Source: Oscillospiraceae bacterium (lineage in GTDB: Bacteria; Bacillota; Clostridia; UBA1381). Taken from it: a stretch of DNA of 9,211 nt. Both the position numbers and the translations under genes were made by a program. Below, one piece after another: positions 1 through 7,796 of the stretch. Position 1 is the first letter of the stretch. Every line of letters starts with the position of its first letter. Where the stretch lies: NCBI GenBank assembly GCA_020860985.1, contig JAJBTG010000074.1, positions 1 to 9,211 of the forward strand, read 5' to 3'. The notes under the pieces are model-generated. The model had not been told where the DNA came from and did no database searches. It was given only the letters and a program-made list of their open reading frames with translations.

Positions 1-14
1 TGTTAAGTATTTTA

Positions 15-1531
15 TTATTCTTCTATCGTAATACTTTCAGCCTCGCACAGCGGCTTCATTCCCTCAATGCTGTTCCAAATGAACACCTTTACTTCGTTAA
101 AGCTGTCGCTGGTGGTTTCACTTGTTTTGGACTTATCGCCCGCAGATTTATCTGTTATTGCATTTTCGGTCAGTCTTCCGTCTTTTGTAAATACAGTTAT
201 AAGTTGGCTGTCGTATTCGACATCTGACAACGAAATGTTTACGCCGTTTGTGCCTGTTTCATCATCAGCAATAACGCTTACATCATCAATCATTGGCGAA
301 GCCGTTCCGACGGCATTGTAATGTATGTCGGCGTTTGTAAGACATGTATTAAAATCACCGATTTCTATAACTGACCATTCATCTTTGCTGCCACTGTAAT
401 ATACATCGGTCAATGAAGTGGCTTGAAATGCCCATTCGTCAATGCTTGCTACATTGTTACCCATTGTTACGCTTGTTAAAGATCTACACCAATAAAACGC
501 CTGTTCCCCAATGCTTGTTACGTTATTGCCTATCGTTACACTCGTCAAGCCGCTACAAGAATAAAACGTATAGCTGACAATATCAGTTATGCTGTCGGGA
601 ATGGTTATGCTTGACAAACTACTGCAACCCCAAAACGCCTGTTCTCCAATGCTTGTTACATTGTCGGGAATGGTTATACTTGTTAAGGAATAGCAGCCCT
701 GAAATGCATGGTCGTCAATAACGGTTACACTGCTCGGTATTGTGTATATTGTCTCTATTTTGTCTTTTGCATATACCATAAGTGTTTTTTTGTCTTTATT
801 AAACAAAATACCATCCTCACTTGAATAATATGCGTTATTTTCATCTACAGTTATTATTAAGCTGCCACATCCGCTAAATGCGCCTTTTCCAATGCTTACT
901 ACGCTGTCGGGAATAGTCACATTTGTCAAGCTGCAATATTCAAATGCGCAGTCCCCAATGCTTGTAACGCTATCGGGAATGGTTACGCTTGCCAAATTGT
1001 AACAATTATTAAATGCAGAAGCGCCGATAGTTGTGACACTATCAGGTATCTTTATGCTTGTTAATCTGATACAATCATAAAATGCGTGTTCACCAATACT
1101 TGTGACACTATTGGATATCTCTACGTCTGTTAAACCGGTACAATCATAAAATGCACTATCACCAATGCTCGTGACACTATCAGGTATCTCTATGTATGTT
1201 AAGTCTGTGCAATAAGGAAACGCCCAAGATCCAATGCTTGTTACTTTATCAGAAATTGAAACATTTCTTATGTTTTCACTATAGTCGTGCCATGGTACGA
1301 TGAACGAAGAATAGCCCTCCAATGTGGTATAAGTCTTATAATAATTTTCATAAAACCTATAGTCATCCATATCCCCCGTACCGCTGATTGTCAGTGTACC
1401 GTTACTGTCAAAAGTCCATGTCAAATTGTCTCCGCAGGTGCCGCTGTCAATAATAGCAGCCGCATGAACGCACGGCACAAACGCACATAACATCGTCAAT
1501 GCCAAAACCAAACTTAAAATCCTTTTTTCAT
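15..1531 (-). CDS. Secreted BspA-type leucine-rich-repeat surface protein, start codon out of frame
   Basis: The open frame runs from about 1526 to the TAA at 15-17. It has three parts. First is a Sec signal peptide: basic start, hydrophobic LVLALTMLCAFV core, AAA cleavage site. Next is the N-terminal block common in clostridial BspA proteins (GTCGDNLTWTF, GTLTISGTGDM). Then come about 11 LRR_5 repeats of roughly 23 residues (form SVTSIGxxAFxxCxxLTSVTIPD), about residues 89-395 counted from the TTG at 1511; repeat 6 carries the usual insert (YYSSEDGILF). A C-terminal beta domain ends near VKVFIWNSIEGMKPL, a tail I recall from other gut clostridial surface proteins. The family is extracellular and often adhesive; no ligand can be inferred. 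The start is odd. The ATG at 1529-1531 has a good ribosome binding site but meets a stop after five codons (MKKGF); one extra A in the tract at 1523-1528 would give MKKRILSLVLAL in frame. The in-frame TTG at 1509-1511 would give a signal peptide without basic residues. Family is certain; start is the weak point. Confidence 0.88.
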
Positions 1532-1538
1532 AATTTTT

Positions 1539-1544
1539 CCTCCT
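1539..1544 (-). promoter_or_regulatory. Ribosome binding site AGGAGG for the LRR protein
   Basis: On the minus strand AGGAGG is followed by seven bases and then ATG at 1531-1529. This is a consensus Shine-Dalgarno at ideal spacing. It marks that ATG as the natural start, although the ATG is out of frame with the coding body. That is the main argument for a one-base change in the adjacent A tract. Confidence 0.85.
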
Positions 1545-1582
1545 ACTTGTAAATTAAAATTTCAGATTATCCCTTTTATTTA

Positions 1583-1611
1583 ATTTTACCACAATTTTCA
1601 TCCGATGTCAA
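1583..1611 (-). promoter_or_regulatory. Sigma-A promoter of the LRR protein gene
   Basis: On the minus strand the -35 box TTGACA (1611-1606) and the -10 box TAAAAT (1588-1583) are separated by exactly 17 bases. Transcription would begin near 1576, leaving a leader of about 45 bases before the ATG at 1531. The leader is AT-rich and I see no riboswitch in it. Confidence 0.8.
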
Positions 1612-1673
1612 TCCGACAAATTCCATTTATATGAGATGAATACTGTATATTCCTTGACTCTGAAAGTATGTCG

Positions 1674-1776
1674 TTCACTCTTACTGAAGCTTCGTATATG
1701 TATCCCAATGCGAAGCGATTTAGCTGATGGGAGAGGAATGCGCGGCTAACCTTACTCTGTACGAGTGGTGTTTTTT
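1674..1776 (+). ncRNA. Candidate structured RNA: two hairpins with complementary loops plus terminator
   Basis: Hairpin A pairs 1689-1697 with 1708-1716 (9 pairs, one G-U). Hairpin B pairs 1720-1726 with 1743-1749 (7 pairs, one G-U). The loops contain complementary five-base strings, TCCCA at 1703-1707 and TGGGA at 1728-1732, so a kissing interaction is possible. A terminator-like hairpin and six T follow (1750-1776). The terminator's 3' arm (1763-1768) can pair instead with 1675-1680, which would enclose both hairpins and exclude the terminator. I recognise no Rfam family. No convincing promoter is visible: TTGACT at 1654-1659 lacks a good -10. Alternatives are a relic transposon end or RNA, an orphan leader, or chance. 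The structure is read by eye, without covariation. Confidence 0.35.
1750..1776 (+). terminator. Probable intrinsic terminator ahead of the tRNA unit
   Basis: The arm TTACTC (1752-1757) pairs with GAGTGG (1763-1768) around a five-base loop TGTAC, with two G-U pairs, followed by TG and six T (1771-1776). It is moderately stable. It would end any plus-strand transcript arriving from 1612-1750 before the tRNA promoter. Confidence 0.5.
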
Positions 1777-1842
1777 ATGTATGGCGGATATGTTATGCGA
1801 AAGTCTGTCAAACAAATATATCAAAAAAATTCTGTTTTTTTA

Positions 1843-1871
1843 TTGACAAACAGAACTAAATCTGTTATAAT
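1843..1871 (+). promoter_or_regulatory. Consensus sigma-A promoter of tRNA-Leu
   Basis: TTGACA at 1843-1848 and TATAAT at 1866-1871 are both perfect consensus, with a 17-base spacer. Initiation near 1878 would leave a leader of about 20 bases, to be removed by RNase P before the mature 5' end at 1898. Such strength is normal for a stable RNA gene. Confidence 0.92.
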
Positions 1872-1897
1872 ATCTAATGTTGTTAAATAATACATCT

Positions 1898-1981
1898 GCG
1901 AGGGTGGCGGAATAGGCAGACGCGCACGTTTGAGGGGCGTGTGGTTTTACCGTGCCGGTTCAAGTCCGGTCCTTCGCACCA
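1898..1981 (+). tRNA. tRNA-Leu, anticodon GAG
   Basis: The acceptor stem pairs GCGAGGG (1898-1904) with CCTTCGC (1971-1977), with one G-U. The discriminator is A1978 and CCA is encoded at 1979-1981. The anticodon stem CACGT/GCGTG (1925-1929 and 1937-1941) encloses loop TTGAGGG, placing GAG at 1932-1934, which reads leucine codons CUU and CUC. The long variable arm expected of a class II tRNA is present as GGT-TTT-ACC. The T arm is GCCGG-TTCAAGT-CCGGT. It is a single-gene unit with its own promoter and terminator, divergent from the LRR gene and convergent with the SLH gene. Confidence 0.96.
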
Positions 1982-2023
1982 AAAACGCTGAGTTTGGTTA
2001 TATCCGAAGCTCAGCGTTTTTTT
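1982..2023 (+). terminator. Intrinsic terminator of tRNA-Leu
   Basis: AAAACGCTGAG (1982-1992) pairs perfectly with CTCAGCGTTTT (2010-2020). An inner TTTGG/CCGAA helix extends the stem, and the T run continues to 2023. It begins one base after the encoded CCA. Confidence 0.92.
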
Positions 2024-2054
2024 GTTTTCCCGAATTTAGATAATACTTCAATGA

Positions 2055-2102
2055 AAAAAGCTCTCGAAAACAAGCCGTTAAGATTGAATTTGAGAGCTTT
2101 TT
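2055..2102. terminator. Bidirectional intrinsic terminator between convergent units
   Basis: A near-perfect 14-pair stem, AAAAAGCTCTCGAA (2055-2068) with TTTGAGAGCTTTTT (2089-2102), encloses a loop of about 20 bases. A tracts on one arm become T tracts on the other, so it can end plus-strand transcripts that escape the tRNA terminator and minus-strand transcripts from the SLH gene, whose stop codon lies about 140 bases upstream. Confidence 0.82.
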
Positions 2103-2153
2103 ACGTGTTGACTTTTCTAAAATTTTATCTCATTTATTTGATATTCCGTTTTA

Positions 2154-2229
2154 GGGCGAACAGTGTTCGTCCGAAAATGCGGAACGCCGTCCGCGCTTGG
2201 TGTCATAAACGCTTATATAGCGGTAAACG
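2154..2229. repeat. Cluster of three small inverted repeats in the SLH gene 3' region
   Basis: Three hairpins lie in tandem between the SLH stop codon and the bidirectional terminator: GGGCGAA/TTCGTCC (2154-2160 and 2166-2172), GCGGA/TCCGC (2179-2183 and 2190-2194) and CGCT/AGCG (2210-2213 and 2219-2222). TAAACG is repeated directly at 2206-2211 and 2224-2229. No T run follows on either strand, so they are not classic terminators. They may form a structured 3' UTR or be a relic. There is no credible coding potential here. Confidence 0.4.
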
Positions 2230-2240
2230 GAGCTTTTATA

Positions 2241-2909
2241 TTATTGGATTGTATCGTATATCCAATTCTCAATTCCGTCCTCCGTCATATACCTATGCGC
2301 GTTGGTTGCTTCCGCTACATCATAATATGCCCAATGCGAGGTTTCCATGTCCTTGAATATAATTAAATTCTCCGAATTATCGTCAATATATTCGGTATCC
2401 GCGTTACGGTCAAGCGCCCTGTTTATGATTGTGACCGCTTCCGCTCTTGTAATATCCTGTTCGGGTCTGAATGTACCGTCCTCATAGCCTTCAAGCCAAC
2501 CCTGTTCGGCAATCGCGCTTATTATACTTCTTGCCCAATGAGATTCAGTATCTTCAAATACGGTTGTCTGAACATCAACCAACCTTGTGTATCTGAATAT
2601 AATCGCGGCAAATTCGGCTCTTGTGATATGATTATCGGCTCTAAACGTGCCGTCCTCATAGCCTTCTATCATACCGAACTGCTTAATAAATCCGATATAG
2701 TTTTCATACCATTCACCCTCCGATATATCGGAAAACGACGTTTCATATATGTGACTGTCATCGTAGTCGGACAATCTTGCAAAGATTGCGGCGGCTTCGC
2801 CACGGGTCATGTTAAGCTCCGGTCCGAACGTATCGTCGGGATAACCCGAGATATAGGCTATATGTTCCGTTTCCGCCGGCTCCGGCGTAACCGTTACAAC
2901 AGAGCCGCT
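2241..2909 (-). CDS. C-terminal piece of the SLH giant: three SLH domains (cell-wall anchor)
   Basis: There are 222 codons after the TAA at 2910-2912. It starts with a Pro/Glu/Thr/Val linker (SGSVVTVTPEPAETEH), then SLH1 (YISGYPDDTFGPELNMTRGE), SLH2 (FSDISEGEWYENYIGF, GYEDGTFRADNHITRAE) and SLH3 (FEDTESHWARSII, GYEDGTFRPEQDITRAE). The tail starts a fourth SLH-like strand (FKDMETSHWAYYDVAEATN) and ends IENWIYDTIQ. The TRGE/TRAE signature, known to bind pyruvylated secondary cell-wall polymer, is present in all three. An ATG at 2808-2810 with GGAG six bases upstream could start a 189-residue product, but it begins within SLH1 and has no signal peptide. SLH1 lies half upstream of that ATG, which argues that translation normally enters from upstream. 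Confidence 0.88.
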   Translation of the reverse strand, partial: SGSVVTVTPEPAETEHIAYISGYPDDTFGPELNMTRGEAAAIFARLSDYDDSHIYETSFSDISEGEWYENYIGFIKQFGMIEGYEDGTFRADNHITRAEFAAIIFRYTRLVDVQTTVFEDTESHWARSIISAIAEQGWLEGYEDGTFRPEQDITRAEAVTIINRALDRNADTEYIDDNSENLIIFKDMETSHWAYYDVAEATNAHRYMTEDGIENWIYDTIQ

Positions 2910-5354
2910 TTAAGACGACGGTTCAGCCGTAGCAACTACAACCTTAGTAGTGCTGCCTCCCCCGCCGCCGCTGCTTGTTATGCTCGCCGAAACGGTGTTC
3001 CTTGAGGACTCTTCTCCCTCGCCGACAGCGTTTTCGGCGGTCATCCACACGGTGTATGACGTATTGGATTTTGTTCCCTCGATTACATAGCTGTTCGTTT
3101 CGGCGGACACGCTTATACTGTTGACCTCGTCCGAACCCTTTTCCATATAATATATCGTATATCCGGTTATGGGCGAACCGTTATCATCCGGCGCAGTCCA
3201 TGTAACGCTAATGCTTTTCTTAGCGGCTTCAAGAGATACCTGCGGCGCGCTCGGAACATTCGCCTCCGTGCTTTCCGTAATATTAAAGGAAAGATTTGTC
3301 TTTAGGTTTTTATAGTTGCCCATACCTACAACCGTTACATTTGCAACACCGGCATTAACATTGTTGCTGTATGAGGCTATGTAGTCCACGCCCTCGATAA
3401 GCTCCGTGCCGTCGAATGTAAGCTTAATTACAGGCGTAACGGTATCACCGGTATAGATTGCGTCAGAAGTCAGCTCCGCCGTTACCTCGGCTATATCTCT
3501 CGCCGAGATATAGAATGAAATCGGAATTTCCGTACCCGCGTAGTTGCCGATTCCCGTAACCGTTACCGAGGCAACTCCCGCGTTTGTATTGTTTTTGTAG
3601 GTCAATACATAATCAACGCCCTCGGTAAGCTCCGTGCCGTTTGACGTAACCGTCGGCTTCGGCTCATACGGCTGTCCGTTATACACATATTCACCGCTTA
3701 ATACCGCGTTCATGCTGTTTACGTTGTTTGACGTAATATCAAATCTCACCTCGCGCGAGCCGGTATAATTACCTATACCGCTCACTGTTATTTTCGCCGT
3801 GCCTATCTCTATATTATCGGCATAATCGAGGGCATAATCGCGGCTTTGCAGCAGCTGACCGATACTGTCGTTGATTGAAATATCGGGCTTTAATTCACCT
3901 CCGGTATATGTAAGTGAGTGCAGTGAATCGATTACTACATCGTCGGAGGCAATGTCCTTAGGCTGTACGTTAACGGCGACTATGCCCGCAAATCCGTCAT
4001 AATTACCCTTACCCAAAACTATTATAACATAGCTTGCCGCGTCCGTTACCGAGGATGCATCGTCCGCGAAGTACAAGTCATAATCAGCTTCGGTCAGAAC
4101 GGAGCTTTCGCCCGCAACCTCGGATATGAAGTCCGCCGCAGTGTAAGCGCTGCCGTTATAAACCTTATCGTCCGCAGATGGCGTTACTGTCAGAATGTGG
4201 TCCGACGGGATAATCATATACGCCGTAACACCCGATGCTTTTGAATCGTAATTCACGCCGGTTCCGTTTACCTTTACATAATATACTCCCGTTTTAACGG
4301 TTTCTTCGGCTTCGTTAACGCAGGCTGAATCGGTATAATACTTAACCGTATAATCCTCCGATGTAAGCGTATTGCCGTAAATATCTGTTACCGTGAGCTG
4401 CGGAGTATGGCTTTCATTGTCAAAAGTATAGTGAATATTGTCCGCGCTCACAAATAGTTTATTTGTGTATTTTTCGATTGTATACGATAAAGTGTCCGAC
4501 GTAAAGCTGTAATTACCCGCACCGCTTACAACAGCCGATGCCGTTCCCGCATTTACATTGTCCGAATATTCAACCGTATAATCTCTGCCGTTAATGAGCA
4601 TCGCTCCGCTCGAGTTCTTAACGATGACCGCCGCGGTAATTTCAGAGCCGGTATATGAATACTCGCCTATAACTTCCGCGTTCGCGTCGGAGCTTTGTCC
4701 TATAACAAAAGTTTCATCCCTGCTTTCTATATATCCGCCGATGCCGTAAATTGTTATTGTTCCCTCTCCGACATTAATATTATTGGTATATACAAGTCTG
4801 TAGTCTACACCCTCGGTAAGAAGCGTGTCGCCATCCATTATTGTAACGGAAGGTTTTATACCTTCTCCGGTGTATGTGAAGCTTCGCTCATCAAGGGTTA
4901 CGGTAATTCCATCCTTTGTAATGGGGGTTCCCGTAATAGTGTAGCTTGCGATACCGGGTGTGCAGTTTTGATGTGCGCCCGTGCCGACCGCCTTAATATA
5001 ATATGTTCCGGTTACCGTCGGGTAGCCGTCGTTTTCTATATCTATGGGATTTGTGCATTGAGCGTCATAATAATACTCAAGCTCATAACCCTCGCTGATT
5101 ACGATGCTGTCATATTTTACGGTAATGTTCTGCGGTTCAATCGGACTTCCCGTGTATTGGTAAACATTCGGTTCAACGCTTATGCTTAAAGCGTCATCCT
5201 GAGCCGATACCACAAACGGAATTACTCTTGAACCGATATAGTTTCCTATGCCGGTTACCTTTATGTAATACGTTCCCACCTGCATGGGCTTCACCGACGT
5301 GGTGCATTGCTCGTCAGAGAAATATTCAACCGTGAAATCGTTATCCTCGCCCTG
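2910..5354 (-). CDS. Third piece of the SLH giant: end of MBG module 9, modules 10 to 17, fibronectin type III and linker
   Basis: There are 814 codons from the second TGA to the TAA at 2910-2912. The first possible start (GTG 5292-5294) lies in mid-module with no ribosome binding site. Modules 11, 15, 16 and 17 are the most canonical: (S/T)YTG, EGVDYxxxYxNN, AGxAxVTVxGxGNYxG. A fibronectin type III domain follows at 3257-2979 (VPSAPQ start, ISVTWTAPDDNGSPITGYTI, SYTVWMTAENAVGEGEES). The linker holds GGGGGSTT and VATAEPSS before the TAA. FN3 domains in surface proteins act as spacers or carbohydrate-proximal modules; nothing enzymatic is seen. Confidence 0.8.
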   Translation of the reverse strand, partial: QGEDNDFTVEYFSDEQCTTSVKPMQVGTYYIKVTGIGNYIGSRVIPFVVSAQDDALSISVEPNVYQYTGSPIEPQNITVKYDSIVISEGYELEYYYDAQCTNPIDIENDGYPTVTGTYYIKAVGTGAHQNCTPGIASYTITGTPITKDGITVTLDERSFTYTGEGIKPSVTIMDGDTLLTEGVDYRLVYTNNINVGEGTITIYGIGGYIESRDETFVIGQSSDANAEVIGEYSYTGSEITAAVIVKNSSGAMLINGRDYTVEYSDNVNAGTASAVVSGAGNYSFTSDTLSYTIEKYTNKLFVSADNIHYTFDNESHTPQLTVTDIYGNTLTSEDYTVKYYTDSACVNEAEETVKTGVYYVKVNGTGVNYDSKASGVTAYMIIPSDHILTVTPSADDKVYNGSAYTAADFISEVAGESSVLTEADYDLYFADDASSVTDAASYVIIVLGKGNYDGFAGIVAVNVQPKDIASDDVVIDSLHSLTYTGGELKPDISINDSIGQLLQSRDYALDYADNIEIGTAKITVSGIGNYTGSREVRFDITSNNVNSMNAVLSGEYVYNGQPYEPKPTVTSNGTELTEGVDYVLTYKNNTNAGVASVTVTGIGNYAGTEIPISFYISARDIAEVTAELTSDAIYTGDTVTPVIKLTFDGTELIEGVDYIASYSNNVNAGVANVTVVGMGNYKNLKTNLSFNITESTEANVPSAPQVSLEAAKKSISVTWTAPDDNGSPITGYTIYYMEKGSDEVNSISVSAETNSYVIEGTKSNTSYTVWMTAENAVGEGEESSRNTVSASITSSGGGGGSTTKVVVATAEPSS

Positions 5355-7796
5355 TCAGATATACACACCGTTATCCGTAGCTTCAAAGAAATCCACGCTT
5401 ACGGGAAGTCCGGTATAATACGTCGAATAGCTTGAATTGAATACTATTCCATGCGTACCCTCCGCGATTGATTTCGGCAAAACAGCGTAGGTAACTACTG
5501 TTTCACCCGAATAATTTCCCGTTCCTGTGATTTTCGCCGTCGCGTTCTTGACTATTTCACTTCCGCTATAGACAACGCTTGTGTTGTCTGAATAGGTTAT
5601 ATCGAAATCCGTTCCCTCCGTAAGGGTATTGCCGTTATATTCAATGCTCAGCGTTTTATCGTCGCCGCTCGTAGTAAGAGTTACGCCGCCCAACGAATAA
5701 TAAATCAGGCTGTCCTCGTTAATGATTTCCGTATTAACAGTTTCAAGCTCAGAATGTTCGGAATTGTCCTCATTATTTATATCCTTCGCGGTAATGGTAT
5801 AGGTTACAGTACCCAAGTATCCCGCATAATCGCCTATGCCGCGAATTGTTACCGGATACGTTCCGACGTTTATCGGGTCTGTGGCATTATAGCTTATATA
5901 GTAGTCCGTACCTTCCTTCAAGGTTGAGAGTGAATCGGTACCCGCAAGGGATTTTTCCAAATCAATCTCCGGCTTGATTGCCTCTCCGGTATAGATAAAT
6001 GAGTTTCAATCCTTCAGAACAATGCTGACAAGTCCGGACGTACTGATAATATCAAATTCCGCTCTGCCGCTGTGACCTGCATAGTTGCCTATACCTGTAA
6101 CATTTACATAGTATTCTCCCACTTGAACAGCGTCAACCGAAGTGTCCGGGTCGGAGCGAAGCGAATAGCTTAGGGTGTAATCCACGCCCTCCTCAAGAGC
6201 TATGCCGTTGTCGTTTGTAACCGACAGGGTTACAAGCTGTACCGCTTGTCCGGTATAGCCGTAGACGCTCGGAGAAAGAGATACTATGATACCGCCCGAA
6301 TAACCGGTCATGCTGAATTCCTGCGTTATTGTGCCGCTGTAGTTCCCTATTCCCGAAATTATCGCCTTGTAATTTCCCGACGAATACGGATAACCCTTTC
6401 CGTTGACCGTAATAAGGCTTGCGTCATCGTCAACCGCTTCATATGTAACCTCGAAATCGGTACCCTCCTCAAGGTGCTTATCCTGTATTGTTGAGCAATT
6501 ATCCTCAACTATAATTACAGGCTCGTTCGCCGCGCCGCTAAAGGATATATCCGTTACGGAAGCGGTAATCTCATCCGAATATTTCTCCATGTCCCTCGGA
6601 ACAATGGTGTATTTTTTCGTAAAGCTGCCGCTGTAATTAACGCCCGTTCCGGATATTTCCACCTCGCTGCCGGCAATTACATTATCATTCTCATCGCGGG
6701 TGACATTAATGTACTGTGATTCATCCAAAACAGCGTTTCCGCTGCTCTCGTCGGTTGTAAGCTTCTTACCCGAATAGGAAACGAGGTAATCCTTATCCTG
6801 TTCAAATCGGCTCAACAGGTTTACATCGTCGGGAACGCCGCCGTGGATTTTAACATTCGCATAATGCGCCGTTCCGTCATACTCAAATTCGGAGGTTTCC
6901 GCGCCGTCGCCGTCGGTAAAGATAACGCTTGTATTATTTTCGTCCAATTCATACTTGGAAACGGACATAATTTTCGCGCTGTAATCTCCCGCGAACATAT
7001 CCGTTCCGATAATAAGCAGCGTATAATTTCCGGCGCTGTTCGGGCGAATACTTCCGCCCCACGAAACAAGATAATGACTTCCGTAGGTGAGCTTTATCGG
7101 CTCGTCGTCAACCGTGCCGTATACATCAAGGCTTCTTACATTTTCGTCCGCGGTACCCTCCGGTACGCTCTCAACATCAACATACTTGTCATATCCGTTA
7201 TAGACAAACTCGCCGTCATCCGTTTCAACGCTGAGCGCGCCATCGGTTTTGATTATAACGAAATTAACTCCGCCCTCGGCAACCTCGGAATAGTTTCCGC
7301 CGCTGCCGTTGACAACCATTCTGTACATTCCAACCTCCGACGGAGCCTCGGTTGACGGTTCGATATCCTCGTCTATATCGCCGTTTTCGTCAAGGGTATA
7401 GATTTTATAGGTAAAATCATCGGTCGAAAGAGTGTTTCCGTAAATATCCGTTACCGACGCGGTAGCGCCGCTTCCCTCAAAAACGATGTCCGGAGCGGAA
7501 AGATAATACTCCTGACTCAAAGAAACATTCAATGCGTCCGTATATTGCTCAACGGTAAATTTCAAATCAACGGTTCCGGAGTAATTGCCTATACCGTGAA
7601 TTGTTATATCATATTCTCCCGCGTCCTGTATGGTATAGTTGTAAACAGCGAGCTGTATATAGTAATCCGTGTTAAGGCTAAGCGAATAGCTGTCTCTAAG
7701 AGAAACATTTACCGGCAGCCATGACGCGTAATTCTGACCGGTATACGGCTTCGTTATATCGTCCGCGTCAAGCATACTTTGCGTAAGCGGCTTTTG
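3279..7796 (-). repeat. Array of about 17 MBG/YDG-like beta-sandwich modules
   Basis: Protein-level tandem repeats of roughly 88 residues on average. The shared pattern is (F/Y)xYTGxxxxP, then GxDYxxxYxxN, then GxYxxxxxGxGNYxG, then a closing strand ending F(x)I. Modules differ in length (about 75 to 110 residues) and are well diverged at the DNA level, so this is an old array and not a recent slippage expansion. Two TGA codons fall within it, in modules 7 and 9. Confidence 0.8.
5355..6005 (-). CDS. Second piece of the SLH giant: MBG modules 7 to 9, between two TGA codons
   Basis: There are 216 codons between two in-frame TGA stops. It opens with NSFIYTGEAIKPEI, the first strand of module 7 whose beginning lies before the TGA, and ends at DNGVYI inside module 9, which resumes after the second TGA as QGEDNDFTVEY. 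Module 8 is long (about 105 residues) with an acidic insert (INNEDNSEHSELE). The only plausible internal start is the TTG at 5958-5960 with GGAG six bases upstream, but those bases are also ordinary codons and no signal peptide would follow. Independent function is doubtful; it is best read as the middle of one gene. Confidence 0.7.
   Translation of the reverse strand, partial: NSFIYTGEAIKPEIDLEKSLAGTDSLSTLKEGTDYYISYNATDPINVGTYPVTIRGIGDYAGYLGTVTYTITAKDINNEDNSEHSELETVNTEIINEDSLIYYSLGGVTLTTSGDDKTLSIEYNGNTLTEGTDFDITYSDNTSVVYSGSEIVKNATAKITGTGNYSGETVVTYAVLPKSIAEGTHGIVFNSSYSTYYTGLPVSVDFFEATDNGVYI

Noticed and set aside
380..1250. Regularly spaced DNA repeats that look CRISPR-like
   Set aside because: The spacing is about 69 bases (23 codons) and the repeats translate in frame as LRR_5 units with varied sequence. 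There is no conserved repeat with unrelated spacers and no cas gene.
1777..1890. 37-codon plus-strand open frame starting just after the T6 run
   Set aside because: It contains the whole tRNA promoter, lacks a convincing ribosome binding site and reads as low-complexity. A chance frame is more likely.
1955..1981. tRNA 3' end as an att site of an integrated element
   Set aside because: No second copy of the tRNA 3' end and no integrase is visible in the window, so no element boundary can be supported.
1952..2356. 134-codon plus-strand open frame
   Set aside because: It runs through the tRNA 3' half, its terminator, the bidirectional terminator and the antisense of the SLH C-terminus. It has no ribosome binding site and no recognisable domain.
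2241..2810. The 189-residue SLH fragment as an independent gene
   Set aside because: GGAG before the ATG is tempting, but it falls inside SLH1, whose first half lies upstream in the same frame, and there is no signal peptide.
5355..6008. TGA as tryptophan (Mycoplasma-type code)
   Set aside because: Both proteins use TGG for Trp many times (for example TWSDE, VWEEIW, GEWYENY, SHWAYYD). Only two TGA occur in about 7 kb of frame, and the third stop is TAA. A genome-wide reassignment would show many more TGA.
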